A DNA stretch of 64,000 nt from Algoriphagus sp. AGSA1 (GCF_021390545.1 NZ_JAJUWR010000020.1:1-64000), one strand, 5' to 3'. Shown: positions 27,148-36,836, counted from the first letter of the stretch. A program made the numbers and translations. Notes: generated by a model from the sequence alone, not told the origin.

Positions 27148-28886
27148 ACATTTTTCTCAATACGTTTTTTACAAGCAAATAGCGGTTTGGCTAATTCTGA
27201 TTTCCTCAAAAGTTTTAATTTTCCGGATTGTTTACGTAAAAACTCAAACATGAATGTTGCCTTTCTTCTCTGCATAGCTTTTAACGCTTCCTGTTTATCA
27301 TCTACGCCAAGATGAGCCAGAATGCTGGCTTCAAGACTTTGACTCAACATGTCATTTTCCAAGTCTTTCTGGGAAATAAAAATATCATACCCTTCTAATT
27401 GTATTCTGAACTTATTGGCAGCATCTAAATTATTTGCTGGTGGGACTTCTATAGCAAAACCACTTAATAGCTTCTCATGAGAGACAATGAGCTTCTCAAC
27501 GTTTTGAGCTTTCTTACAGTTATTCTTATAAATTGATAAAGCGCGCTGAATTCCGGCAAGCCTATATTCTGCCTTTTTAGGTATCTTAAACACATCATTA
27601 TCTGTCCTGATTACCCATTCGATCTCCAAGGCGTGTAATATTTTTACAAATGTTTCAAATCCTACGCCATCTGCCATTAGAATGCTGATGTTAAGCCTGT
27701 CCAGGTCAATTCCCAATTCACGCGCTAGGACTTTATAAAATAGAATTTCAGACGGCCCTTCCACTAAAAGTACAGCATTGGCAAAAAAGGCTTCTGCCGC
27801 TATAACATTTAGTCTATAACCAAAATTGTAAACAGCTTCTTCGATGATATGGCTGCAACCTTCGCTGGCAGCTTTTGTACTCTTACCCTTCTGTAATAAC
27901 CGGACAATTGAATTTGCCGAAAACTCAGATGCAATTTGCGGTGAGTGTGAGGTAATGAAAACTTGTCCTTTTAGTGTCTTAATCAGGTATTCAGCCAGTT
28001 TCCTTTGTTGGTGCGGATGCAGATGTGCTTCAGGTTCTTCAATACAGTAAAAGGTGACTTCTAAAGGGTTATCTTCCTGAATTTCATTTCTGGCTGCCCA
28101 TAGTGCCAAAAAGATTTGGTTGTTGCGTCCATCTCCGCCTATTGCCAAATTTGCATTATTGACTTTTGAAGCCAGATGTAAATTTTCAACGAAACTGTTT
28201 ACATCAGAACTGCCCACATCAAATATAACCTCCTGTCCTGCATGATGAAAGGATAGTTCCTGCAGCTCTGTATTGATAGCTTCGGTTGCTCTGCTAACAT
28301 AGGAGAGTTTAGATACCTTTTCATTGGTAGAAAGTAACCCTTTTTCAATTTCCAACAGGCTTTTATCATCTGTTGTTACCTCTGCATCGGACCTCTTTTC
28401 CTGCGCATCTTTCAGGAGATTTCGCTTCTCTCTTTTTATATAGCTGTGTAAATCCCGGTTGCTGCTTATATATTTTATATGAAGCACTTTCCGATAGAAT
28501 CTTTCCTGTATTTCTTCTAGCTGGTTTTCTTTGAACCCGGCGTAAAATTTGTACTCATGGTTTTCTTTCCATGCTTTATAGGAAAGGTATAACACACCGG
28601 CATTACTAATTTTTCCCGGAAGTTTTGAAAGAACACAATCTTCTGTTACTTCTTCAAATTTAATTGTAATGCTAAGTTCCTTCGTATCCTCATGACAATA
28701 GAAATCGGAATCCTTTGGTTCGATATCCCACTCAGAGAGGCTTCTGTCTAACAGTATGCGCATTGCATATAGCATATTGGATTTCCCAATATCGTTTGTG
28801 CCGATTATGAGTGTTTTCTCGGAAACGTTTATTGTGGAGTCTTTAAAGTTTCTAAAGCCTTTGAGCTTAATGTTGGTTATTTTCAT
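27144..28886 (-). CDS. gajA: Gabija GajA, ATPase-TOPRIM nuclease (OLD family)
   Basis: This 580-residue protein matches the usual GajA length (about 580). The N-terminal ABC-type ATPase has Walker A GTNDIGKS (residues 29-36) and Walker B/signature FYCIEEPEAHLHPHQQ with the H-loop ITSHSPQIA. A C-terminal TOPRIM domain has the catalytic Glu in LLVEGPSEILFY (about residue 373) and an acidic RTDNDVF motif near 427. GajA assembles into a ring that cuts DNA and is held inactive by nucleotides until phage replication depletes them. Together with the overlapping helicase gene this is a two-gene Gabija system. No key motif looks broken. Confidence 0.85.
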   Translation of the reverse strand: MKITNIKLKGFRNFKDSTINVSEKTLIIGTNDIGKSNMLYAMRILLDRSLSEWDIEPKDSDFYCHEDTKELSITIKFEEVTEDCVLSKLPGKISNAGVLYLSYKAWKENHEYKFYAGFKENQLEEIQERFYRKVLHIKYISSNRDLHSYIKREKRNLLKDAQEKRSDAEVTTDDKSLLEIEKGLLSTNEKVSKLSYVSRATEAINTELQELSFHHAGQEVIFDVGSSDVNSFVENLHLASKVNNANLAIGGDGRNNQIFLALWAARNEIQEDNPLEVTFYCIEEPEAHLHPHQQRKLAEYLIKTLKGQVFITSHSPQIASEFSANSIVRLLQKGKSTKAASEGCSHIIEEAVYNFGYRLNVIAAEAFFANAVLLVEGPSEILFYKVLARELGIDLDRLNISILMADGVGFETFVKILHALEIEWVIRTDNDVFKIPKKAEYRLAGIQRALSIYKNNCKKAQNVEKLIVSHEKLLSGFAIEVPPANNLDAANKFRIQLEGYDIFISQKDLENDMLSQSLEASILAHLGVDDKQEALKAMQRRKATFMFEFLRKQSGKLKLLRKSELAKPLFACKKRIEKNV

Positions 28887-28934
28887 ATGCGATTACCATT
28901 GTTTTTGAATCTGGTTTACGTAAGCTGTATATCT

Positions 28935-29171
28935 TTACTCCTGAACGAATAATTGGTCATACAAATATTTTGTGTGCCTCTTAATATAGTTATTCAATCC
29001 ACTGCCATAGCGAGCCAACTGCTTCATGTTCTCAACATGTGTACTGCCGGATTTTCTATAACTGTAAGTATAAGTGCGGGACGTTACGAAGAACTGTACC
29101 CTAATATAATCCATGTCAATTTCATACGCATAAACTCCTGAATCTCCGCTCTTATTTCCATATCTTTCCAT
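28935..29171 (-). CDS. Small KTSC-like protein in the defence cluster
   Basis: This 78-residue protein has the pattern IRVQFFVTSRTYTYSY followed by VENMKQLARYGSGLNNYIKR, similar to the KTSC domain (a small fold also seen at the C-terminus of some lysyl-tRNA synthetases). It has no signal peptide or membrane segment. It lies 17 bp after the OLD gene and 48 bp before gajA, so it is probably co-transcribed with both. KTSC function is not established; here it might bind nucleic acid or regulate one of the nucleases. The domain match is from memory of the family pattern and is moderate. Confidence 0.6.
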   Translation of the reverse strand: MERYGNKSGDSGVYAYEIDMDYIRVQFFVTSRTYTYSYRKSGSTHVENMKQLARYGSGLNNYIKRHTKYLYDQLFVQE

Positions 29172-29188
29172 AATTCATTTTTTTATGA

Positions 29189-31126
29189 TTAGTTATTGTT
29201 TAATCTTTCAAATGCCGCAATAATCTGTGAATCAATCATATCTGCAGTAGATATATAACTCAAGATCATGTCTCCGGAATCTGTTCCTTTATCAGATAAT
29301 AGACTATAGGTCAACGGTTCTTCAATATGAACACTTACTCTTTCTTTTAGAAGCCTTTGTAATTGTGGATAGAATTTTTCATTATTATTTGCAAAACGAT
29401 TATTAGGAATAGCTTCCTTTATTGCGTTAATTTCTTCTATTGAGACTGTAATTTCCCATTGCTCTAGTCTATTATTACAAATATTTACCCATACAGCAGA
29501 GTCTATGCTATCTTCAATATCTTGTTTGCCAACAAAAAACATGTTCTCTGTAATTGCGGCTTGCCCAATTTTGTAAGACGCATCATTGTCAAACAGAAAT
29601 GCTAGGTTATTTACATCTTTTCTAAAATCTCTAAAAATATTTTCCAAAATCTGCTTTGCTTCAATCCATTTATCTTTCCCCTTAATATTGATTATTTGGA
29701 TATTGTCTTCTTCATGAGAGTGGCCTCTCCAGATTTTATACAGCCTAGGAATTAAATACGCTTCTGTGTCGCCTTCAATAATTAAAAACTTATTGAAGAA
29801 CAAGAAATCACTATTCCTGATTTCTAAGTTTTGAAAAATGGCGTCAATGTTATCTATCCCGTAAAGCTCAGTATAGCCGTTAGTTCCTTGTATGACACCT
29901 GTAATAGAATCTAATTTGGTTTTGTCAATGAATATGGTCGAATGAGTGCTCAAAATAGTTTGAACATTTCCTGCAGAAATATTTCGCATAATTTCGAATA
30001 ATTGTCTTTGAGCTGTTGGGTACAAGTGAGTTTCCGGTTCATCAAATGCCCAAATGAACTTGTTGTGTGTGTAACCTTGTTCATGAGCTGTTATGGCAGC
30101 AGCTTTGATCATTGCAAACCATATTTGTCTTTTTATTCCTTCGCCTTGAGCATCTAAATGTATATCACCGTCTGCATTAGCTTTATTTATAACGATATCA
30201 GTTATAGACTCTTTTAAGTCAATATAAACCTTTGTTTTAATAGCTGTTATACTAGGAAAATCTACCCCAATGACCGCCTGTATTTCCTGAAGCTTTTCAT
30301 TAATTCCCTCTGTTACTGTTTGCGCAGTATTTCTGGCCTGTGCTTTTAGAGGAGTTAAGTGCTGTTCCACCAATCCACTCATCGCATCAGCAGCTAATGA
30401 TTTTATTTCCTCTAAAGAACAATTCCAATCTAAATACCTAAATATTGGTAATAATTCTTTATCGCCTTTTTCAAATTTAAATTCTCGCCAGATTAAAACA
30501 GGTTGTCGTACTTGATATACAGCTCTGACTTTTTCGATATTTGAAAGAGGACCGGCATTGTTTTCATTTTGGAGAAGTTCTTTCGGAACTTCTAAATCAG
30601 CAACCAATTTATTTAGCTGCGCATTTGTCAATGAATATGCTTCGAGATAAGCACCCCCTGTATCAAAATCATTAAGGATGACAAATGGTTTTGAGCTATT
30701 ATTGCTTGTGTCAAAGACTTTTGCGATCCATAAGAAATTTGAATTGTTTGACTCCAAAGCCCATCTTGCAGTAGGCGATAGGGTTAGGAGAAACTCTTGT
30801 GTTAATTCATTCTCCCCAACATTTAATTTACCAATCACAAAACTTTGTCGCCTATCATATGGCAAAATCGGCAGTTGATTTCCATTGATTACTTGATCAA
30901 ATTCTTCCTGCGTTAACGTGGTATTTGATAAATCATTTTTAGCACTATTATCTTTTACAAAACTAAAAGTGGGTTTATCGCTAAATAAAAGATCGGCTGC
31001 TTTTAATATTGAAGACTTTCCACTATCATTAATGCCAATAAGAACATTAGGTTCTTGCTCGTCAAATTCAATTTGAACATTTTGGCAACTTCTATAATTT
31101 AGTATTATAAGCTTGGCTAAATGCAT
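29189..31126 (-). CDS. OLD-family ATP-dependent endonuclease
   Basis: This 645-residue protein has an SMC/ABC-like ATPase (Walker A GINDSGKS at residues 31-38; Walker B FIWAFDEPETHLYP near 359; H-loop STHSTIF) and a C-terminal TOPRIM domain (FLIIEGDTEAYLIPRLY near 447; FLFDNDAS near 509). This is the architecture of overcoming-lysogenization-defect nucleases. It is distinct in sequence from gajA downstream, so the locus holds two related nucleases. Such class 1 OLD proteins act alone, for example in phage P2 interference. It lies 23 bp after sbcC in the same direction and is notably AT-rich. Confidence 0.82.
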   Translation of the reverse strand: MHLAKLIILNYRSCQNVQIEFDEQEPNVLIGINDSGKSSILKAADLLFSDKPTFSFVKDNSAKNDLSNTTLTQEEFDQVINGNQLPILPYDRRQSFVIGKLNVGENELTQEFLLTLSPTARWALESNNSNFLWIAKVFDTSNNSSKPFVILNDFDTGGAYLEAYSLTNAQLNKLVADLEVPKELLQNENNAGPLSNIEKVRAVYQVRQPVLIWREFKFEKGDKELLPIFRYLDWNCSLEEIKSLAADAMSGLVEQHLTPLKAQARNTAQTVTEGINEKLQEIQAVIGVDFPSITAIKTKVYIDLKESITDIVINKANADGDIHLDAQGEGIKRQIWFAMIKAAAITAHEQGYTHNKFIWAFDEPETHLYPTAQRQLFEIMRNISAGNVQTILSTHSTIFIDKTKLDSITGVIQGTNGYTELYGIDNIDAIFQNLEIRNSDFLFFNKFLIIEGDTEAYLIPRLYKIWRGHSHEEDNIQIINIKGKDKWIEAKQILENIFRDFRKDVNNLAFLFDNDASYKIGQAAITENMFFVGKQDIEDSIDSAVWVNICNNRLEQWEITVSIEEINAIKEAIPNNRFANNNEKFYPQLQRLLKERVSVHIEEPLTYSLLSDKGTDSGDMILSYISTADMIDSQIIAAFERLNNN

Positions 31127-31149
31127 TTTTATGTATTTATATTTTTATA

Positions 31150-34100
31150 TTAAATATTCCCCAACACCTCCACTTTACTCCTCCCGCTCTGCTGTTTACT
31201 CACTTTGATCTGCATGGGTATGCGCTCCGTCATTTCCTGCACGTGCGATATTACACCCACCTTGCGGCCCTGGTTATGTAGCCTTTCTAAAGCATCCATG
31301 GCGATGTTGAGCGTGGTGGGGTCGAGCGAACCGAAGCCCTCGTCGATGAACAGGGATTCCACCTTCATGCGACTGGACGAAAGCGAGGCCAGCCCCAATG
31401 CCAAAGCCAATGATACCAGGAAGGATTCTCCACCTGAAAGGGAATACACGGTACGCACTTCATCGCCCATGTCCTGATCCAATACCTGTAGGCCCAACGA
31501 GTTGGGGATACGCTGCAATATGTAGCGTTTACTCAGTACTTCCAGATGGACATTGGCATAGCTGAGCAATACGTCCAGGGTATATTCCTGGGCGATCTGC
31601 CGGAATTTCTTGCCATCGGCAGACCCGATGATCTCATTGAGCTTTGCCCAATTGTCCACTGCCAGTGACTGCCGCTCGATGTCCTGCAAAAGCTGGCCGA
31701 TGCGCTGTTTGTTGGAGGCATCTTCCCGTAGGCGGAAGCCAATTTCATTGACGGTTTGCATGTATTGACGTAATGTGGAGGTTGCTTCATCCTGCAATGT
31801 TGTCAGTTCGTCAAGTGACCGTTCTGACAGGCGTTGCTGCATATGCTTTTCCAGTGTATGACTCCGCTCGCTCCATACTGATTTGGTCAGTGTTACCGCA
31901 TCGTCCACAGTACGCAAGGCTGCCCGTTCCGCCTCTATCCAATCCTGGGTAAAATTCAATAGTAGTATTAATTCGGATTCTGTCAACGTGGTGGCATGTT
32001 GCCGGTTATGGGCATCAAGCCATTCTTTTATTTTGGCTTCAAGGTTTGTTTCCTGCTGCTTCAGGGTGGAAATATCTTTTTCTGTCTGTTCTTTTTGAGT
32101 GATGGTGCGGGTGAGCTCGGCCTGTAGTGTCTCCTTTTCTGCTCTTCGCTCATCCAATTTCTGCCGGGTCTGGGTTACCGATTCTTTCAGGTTGGCTTCC
32201 ACTTTCGATATTGACTCCCCATCGAAAATGGTCTTTCGCTTTTCCGTCAGATCATTCCATTGTTCTTGTAGCTGAGACAGGTTCTGCTCTTTTAGCTTTA
32301 CCGCTTCCGAAAAGTTATCCCCTTGTTCCTGTATACCCTTCAGGGTTGCGGTTAGCACACCTTGCTGCCGTACGCCTTCTTCCAGCTGTTGTTCATTGGT
32401 TATCCATTCCTCTGCAAATTTCCGGATACGTTGTATGAAGGCCTCAGGGTCGGTTTTCCAATGCCGGAACCATTGTTCGGAGGTGAAATAGGGGGACAGG
32501 CTTTGCTGTGTTTTGTCGAGGTTGGCATTGGCTAACTGTTGTTCCTGTGTATGGTTTGCAAATTGCTCCTGCAGGGATTTGAGATTTCTTTCTATGTCTT
32601 TCAGAGCATTGTCGGTTTCGGTGAGTTGCTTATCCCACGCATCCCGTTGGTTTTTCAGCGCTTCCAGTTGTTCTTTCCCGGTGCCGTAATCCCGGATTTG
32701 TTCCCGCAACTCGTGTTGCCTGTCTTTCTGTTGCTGTAGTTGTTGCCGAAGCCATGTGGCCCTATCTCCGACAGGCTGCTTCATACAAGCCGTATGGATT
32801 TTAAACAAAGTCCATGTTTCCTCCAATTGCTGAATAGCTTTTTCTTTAAAGGTCAGGTCTTTGTCCTGTGTGCCGATGGACTTTTGCAATTGCTCACAAG
32901 CTTGATTCAGGCTACTATGCGTCGTCAGGAGTTGTGTATAGTCGGTTTCTATCTCCTGGTGACTGGCTTCGAGCTGGCGGAGCACGTAATCGAGCTGCGG
33001 ATTGTGCGTCGCATAGGGGTGGGTGGTGCTGCCGCAAACCGGGCAGGGTTCATCCGGCTCAAGCGTCGCACGCAGGCTTTCCACATCTTTCGCGGCGGCC
33101 AGCCGGGCTTTTTCCAGCATGCTTAGTGAAGTGTCCCGCTGTGCCCTAGTCGTTTCGAGCGACTTTGCAGTAGCAGTTAATTGATTCAGGTTGTCTTCCA
33201 GTTGCTTTTTGTTGTCTTTGAGTAGTTGTTGAAGGGTGTCTCGTTCTGTCTGCGCGCTATAAAGCAATTTCCAATGGGCCTCAGCTGCAATGGCGTCTTC
33301 CACGGAGGCATCAATGGTGGACTTTTCCTGTACCAGGGAGGCTATGGGTAGGGCGGATAATGCCGCCTGTAGGCTGTCGAAGTCCTGTTGTGCCTGTTGC
33401 AGGGATGCTTGTAAGGAAGCTTGTTCAATATCTAGCCGTTCTTTTTCCTGTTGGTTATGACCGATCTCCTTTTCGGCAGTATCCATGAGGGAAGACCGGT
33501 GCTGTAGGGTGTCCAGCAGGGTTTCGGCATCACTGAGCTTGGATATGATCCATTGGTGTTGTTCGGCAATGGGCTGGTGCGATGCATGCTTTTCTTTCCA
33601 TTGGTTGAGCTGTTGTAAAGCCTTTTCCAACTGGTCTGCCTCCTGCTTGGTTTGTGTTGATTTTTCCTGGTGCTGTTGTAGCTTTTCAAGAGCGGTGTTT
33701 ACTTCATCTTCTGCCTGCCGGATTTGCGTCTCCTTGTCGGTCAGTTGCGTATCCAGTTTCTTTGCGGCATCGAGCAGGGACTGGGCGGCTTCCTGCTCCT
33801 GAATCCTGGTATTCAGGTTGGATTCTGCCTGCTGCAGGGAAAGGTCGAGCGTTTCTTTTTGCTGATCCAAAGCCGCTAATCGGGTAATAAGCTGTTCTGA
33901 TTGTGTTGATTTATCGGTGAGTAGACTTTGCGTGTGGTGCAGGTTGTCGACTGTTGGTCTTACAGGCTGTACCCGTATGATTTGCTGCAACCGGCGCTCT
34001 CGCGGCAAGGCTTCTTCTTTGGCAGCGGCGCCCTGCTCATATTGCAGCCGTGCGGTTTCCAGATGGGACTGTAATGTCACGTATTGTTCGTGCCAGGTGA

Positions 34101-34884
34101 TTTCTTTGCCTAACTCAGCCACTGATTTTTCCTGTGTTTTTATCGCGGATTGGGTGGCTTCTTTTTGTACCTCCAAGGCATCCAATTCTCCGGAAGTCAG
34201 GGTGGGGATACCTTCCCGTTGTACATTGAGCTCACGAAGTTGCTGAGTCTGTTCCCGGTGTTTTTCAAAAACATGCCTTGAAATTTCGGAATAGACGTGC
34301 GTACCGGTCAGCTTCTCCAGCAAGGAAGATTTTTCGTCCCTGCCGGCTTTAAGAAAGGCGGTAAAATCACCCTGAGCCAGCAGCACCGAACGGGTAAATT
34401 GCTCGAAGTTCAATCCGACCAACCGTTCTATCTCCTGTAGTAATTCTGTTTTCCGGCCAGGGATATCCTGATTAGTACTGGTGTTTTTCAGTGCTATCTC
34501 GTAAGCCTGCAAGTTGCCATCGGCTTTGTTGCGGGCTCTTCTTACACTCCATGTAGACCGGTAGTGATAACCGTCTACACCAACAAAATCTACTCCCGCA
34601 AACCCTTCTCCTGTGCCATCACGAAGTATGCCCCGGACGTCGCCCTGAAGGATGGTGCTCCCTTGCACATCCTTGATTTCAACGCCGGTTTCGGCCAGTT
34701 TGTATCTTGGGGTTCTGGCATATAAAGCAAGGCAAAGCGCATCGAGGATGGTGGATTTGCCCGCGCCCGTTGGACCGGTGATCGCAAAGATACCGGCGGA
34801 CTGTAGCGGCTCCTGCGTGAAGTCGATTTCCGTGGTTCCGTCGAGCGAAGCTAGGTTTTTGATGCGTATGGCCAATATCTTCAT
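31150..34884 (-). CDS. sbcC: SbcC/Rad50-like exonuclease ATPase subunit
   Basis: This 1244-residue SMC-like protein has an N-terminal ATPase lobe with Walker A GPTGAGKST, very long coiled coils rich in Gln, Glu and Lys, a zinc hook CPVCGS near residue 613, and a C-terminal lobe with signature LSGGESFLVSLALALGLA and Walker B LFIDEGFGSLD. With SbcD it opens hairpins and protein-blocked DNA ends. The start codon is 4 bp after the sbcD stop. GC content is visibly higher than in the OLD/Gabija genes that follow, which suggests those were added behind it. Confidence 0.95.
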   Translation of the reverse strand: MKILAIRIKNLASLDGTTEIDFTQEPLQSAGIFAITGPTGAGKSTILDALCLALYARTPRYKLAETGVEIKDVQGSTILQGDVRGILRDGTGEGFAGVDFVGVDGYHYRSTWSVRRARNKADGNLQAYEIALKNTSTNQDIPGRKTELLQEIERLVGLNFEQFTRSVLLAQGDFTAFLKAGRDEKSSLLEKLTGTHVYSEISRHVFEKHREQTQQLRELNVQREGIPTLTSGELDALEVQKEATQSAIKTQEKSVAELGKEITWHEQYVTLQSHLETARLQYEQGAAAKEEALPRERRLQQIIRVQPVRPTVDNLHHTQSLLTDKSTQSEQLITRLAALDQQKETLDLSLQQAESNLNTRIQEQEAAQSLLDAAKKLDTQLTDKETQIRQAEDEVNTALEKLQQHQEKSTQTKQEADQLEKALQQLNQWKEKHASHQPIAEQHQWIISKLSDAETLLDTLQHRSSLMDTAEKEIGHNQQEKERLDIEQASLQASLQQAQQDFDSLQAALSALPIASLVQEKSTIDASVEDAIAAEAHWKLLYSAQTERDTLQQLLKDNKKQLEDNLNQLTATAKSLETTRAQRDTSLSMLEKARLAAAKDVESLRATLEPDEPCPVCGSTTHPYATHNPQLDYVLRQLEASHQEIETDYTQLLTTHSSLNQACEQLQKSIGTQDKDLTFKEKAIQQLEETWTLFKIHTACMKQPVGDRATWLRQQLQQQKDRQHELREQIRDYGTGKEQLEALKNQRDAWDKQLTETDNALKDIERNLKSLQEQFANHTQEQQLANANLDKTQQSLSPYFTSEQWFRHWKTDPEAFIQRIRKFAEEWITNEQQLEEGVRQQGVLTATLKGIQEQGDNFSEAVKLKEQNLSQLQEQWNDLTEKRKTIFDGESISKVEANLKESVTQTRQKLDERRAEKETLQAELTRTITQKEQTEKDISTLKQQETNLEAKIKEWLDAHNRQHATTLTESELILLLNFTQDWIEAERAALRTVDDAVTLTKSVWSERSHTLEKHMQQRLSERSLDELTTLQDEATSTLRQYMQTVNEIGFRLREDASNKQRIGQLLQDIERQSLAVDNWAKLNEIIGSADGKKFRQIAQEYTLDVLLSYANVHLEVLSKRYILQRIPNSLGLQVLDQDMGDEVRTVYSLSGGESFLVSLALALGLASLSSSRMKVESLFIDEGFGSLDPTTLNIAMDALERLHNQGRKVGVISHVQEMTERIPMQIKVSKQQSGRSKVEVLGNI

Positions 34885-34888
34885 GCCG

Positions 34889-36133
34889 TTATTCGGTTTG
34901 GGAAACTTTCTGGGTTACCTGGTGAAACAATTGCAGCAGTTCTTCCGGCAGCGCATGGCCATACCGGGATTGGTAGACTTTACTAAACACATCCAGCGGT
35001 TGTAGTTCGTTCAGTTGATCCGGGCTCACCATTTCGTCTTTATTTGCCAGCGGCGATGAGGTGGTGTAACGCACATCGATTTTTGCCAGCCGTACATGTT
35101 TACCACTTAAGGCAGTCTCTACCTTATGTCGGAGTGCGGGTTCAGGGCCATCGAGCAATACGCGTACTTCAAGATACGGGGCGAATGCCGGATCGTCTCC
35201 CGTTTCGGGTAATTGTGTCAGGGCGGCAATCACCTCCGTCAGCGTGCTATGTACGGCAGGGATGCGCTGAAGCGGTATGGATACGGGTACTTCTATTGAT
35301 TTGATTTTGCCGAGGGTTTCGCTATCCACGTCAAAGACGATTACTTGGTGTTTGTAATTCAGTTCTGAAAATGACATGGGTATTGGGCTACCGCAGTAGC
35401 GGACATATTCTTTTCCGCCGATTCGCTGCGCTTTATGAATATGCCCCAGTGCCACATAGCGGATATCTTCGTGAAATGCGTACGCGGAAATGCATTCCAC
35501 GCCGCCCATGATGAGCCTTTCAGCTTTGTCCATTTCGCTTACCTCTGCCTGTTGGGCGTGTAGGTGTCCCATCGCAATGATGGCCTGCCCGGGTTGCTTT
35601 TTAGCCAGTGCGTATGCATACGCTTCTTTATAAAAGGTGGCGACTCCTTCCGAATAAGGATTATCACTATCCGGTATTGCCGGGTAATCTCCCATGCGCA
35701 GGAAAGGAACGGCCATGCACCAGGCTTTCACATTCCCTTGTTTGTCTTTCAGCGGAATGATTAGTTGACTATAATCAATCTCTCCGTTTTCATCTTTTTC
35801 GACCAGCCCGACAATATGGATATTGGATGACTCCAAAAGCGGTTTGGGTGATTCCAGGCGTGACGCGGAATCGTGGTTGCCTGCGGTAATAACCACCTGC
35901 AGGTCGGGGTTGACTCTTGTGGCCCTGTTAAGGAATGTGTAGAATAGCCTGATGGAAGCGGCAGAAGGATTAGACAAATCAAATACATCACCACTGATCA
36001 GCAGCACATCCACCTGTTCGTCTTGTAACGATTTTGTCAGCCAATCCAAGAATTGTTGGTGCTCATAAGTACGGTCATATTCGTGGAAGAGCTGACCAAT
36101 ATGCCAATCAGCGGTGTGGAGGATTTTTATCAT
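34889..36133 (-). CDS. sbcD: SbcD/Mre11-like exonuclease subunit
   Basis: This nuclease of about 414 residues has the calcineurin-like phosphoesterase motifs in order: HTADWHIG, ISGDVFD, TAGNHDS, MGHLHAQ and ALGHIHKAQ, all with the metal-binding His/Asp/Asn residues. A C-terminal capping domain follows. The upstream in-frame start at 36160 adds nine residues not typical of SbcD; ATG 36133 (MIKILHTADWH) is preferred. It is the first gene of the minus-strand nuclease cluster. Confidence 0.95.
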   Translation of the reverse strand: MIKILHTADWHIGQLFHEYDRTYEHQQFLDWLTKSLQDEQVDVLLISGDVFDLSNPSAASIRLFYTFLNRATRVNPDLQVVITAGNHDSASRLESPKPLLESSNIHIVGLVEKDENGEIDYSQLIIPLKDKQGNVKAWCMAVPFLRMGDYPAIPDSDNPYSEGVATFYKEAYAYALAKKQPGQAIIAMGHLHAQQAEVSEMDKAERLIMGGVECISAYAFHEDIRYVALGHIHKAQRIGGKEYVRYCGSPIPMSFSELNYKHQVIVFDVDSETLGKIKSIEVPVSIPLQRIPAVHSTLTEVIAALTQLPETGDDPAFAPYLEVRVLLDGPEPALRHKVETALSGKHVRLAKIDVRYTTSSPLANKDEMVSPDQLNELQPLDVFSKVYQSRYGHALPEELLQLFHQVTQKVSQTE

Positions 36134-36185
36134 TACATTTATTTTGATTTCCTTTAGCAATTCTGATACAATCAGGTAAGAATTG

Positions 36186-36200
36186 TGGTTAGCCTAACCA
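36186..36200. promoter_or_regulatory. Perfect palindrome upstream of sbcD
   Basis: TGGTTAGCCTAACCA is a 7+1+7 perfect inverted repeat, 53 bp upstream of the sbcD ATG. Position and symmetry suit an operator or promoter-overlapping site. No matching regulator is known. Confidence 0.4.
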
Positions 36201-36542
36201 AAACGGATTTATAACTTCAGGACTTCCATTTTTTTAGAATATAGAATAACTACCGAATTACTACAATGAAACTTTAATAGCTCATACATTTGGATGTGTT
36301 TCTTTTCAAAGTGAAATAGTATTGCTGAAACAATTCAGGAAACATTAAACCTTCTTAAATTTGTGTATTTGATCATACGGCAGCCATTTGTTTATGAAAA
36401 ATTCTAAACCTTAATTTTTTATTCTTTAATCCTTTGGGAAAATACAGAATTCCCTCCAATTCCCAATTAATTGTCCCATCCCCCTTCTGATCTCAGTGTG
36501 ACCTTTTCAACCATCCCTGCCACATTTTTGAGCTTCATCAAA
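36201..36542. other. Non-coding region between sbcD and the mobilization module
   Basis: AT-rich divergent intergenic sequence. Apart from the palindromes at its two ends, no gene, terminator or strong hairpin was seen. It should hold the promoter for sbcDC on the minus strand and that of the small + strand gene at 36556. Confidence 0.4.
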
Positions 36543-36555
36543 AACGATAATCGTT
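36543..36555. promoter_or_regulatory. Perfect palindrome abutting the start of the mobilization module
   Basis: AACGATAATCGTT is a 6+1+6 perfect inverted repeat that ends at the base before the ATG at 36556. A protein bound here would block translation or transcription start of the small gene. It may mark an operator for the mobilization cassette. Confidence 0.4.
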
Positions 36556-36771
36556 ATGAATCTCGAAGCTCAGAATCTCAACTTTTCCAGAAATGTCCCG
36601 CCATCACTGGAGCAGGTACAAGCCTACTTTAACTCCCTCCAAGTTCCGGCTTCCGAAGCAGAAGTTTTCTATTTCTATTACCAGGGAATGGACTGGCGAA
36701 ATGAAATGGGTTCCGCTATACGAGATTGGGTGATGGCCGCTGATGATTGGGTCTGGAATTTGGAAAACTGA
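36556..36771 (+). CDS. Small protein with replication-protein-like C-terminal motif
   Basis: This 71-residue protein has the pattern PSLEQVQAYFNSLQ, then EAEVFYFYYQGMDW and AIRDWVMAADDWVWN. The spacing EA-x-F-x-x-YY...W...W-x-x-A-x-x-W recalls the tail motif of DnaD/DnaT-like phage and plasmid replication proteins. Standing alone it may be a DNA-binding accessory of the mobilization module, or a detached fragment. It is first in the module, 66 bp before the start of the hairpin cluster. Confidence 0.5.
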   Translation: MNLEAQNLNFSRNVPPSLEQVQAYFNSLQVPASEAEVFYFYYQGMDWRNEMGSAIRDWVMAADDWVWNLEN

Positions 36772-36836
36772 GGCTTTTGCCAAGAATAATAATTTCTTAC
36801 TTGATCAACTCGACCTTCTGCTGAGGGCAAGCTTGG

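Noticed and set aside
29189..31126. PARIS-type defence system (AriA/AriB)
   Set aside because: PARIS has separate ATPase and TOPRIM proteins; here both domains are in one polypeptide, as in OLD nucleases.
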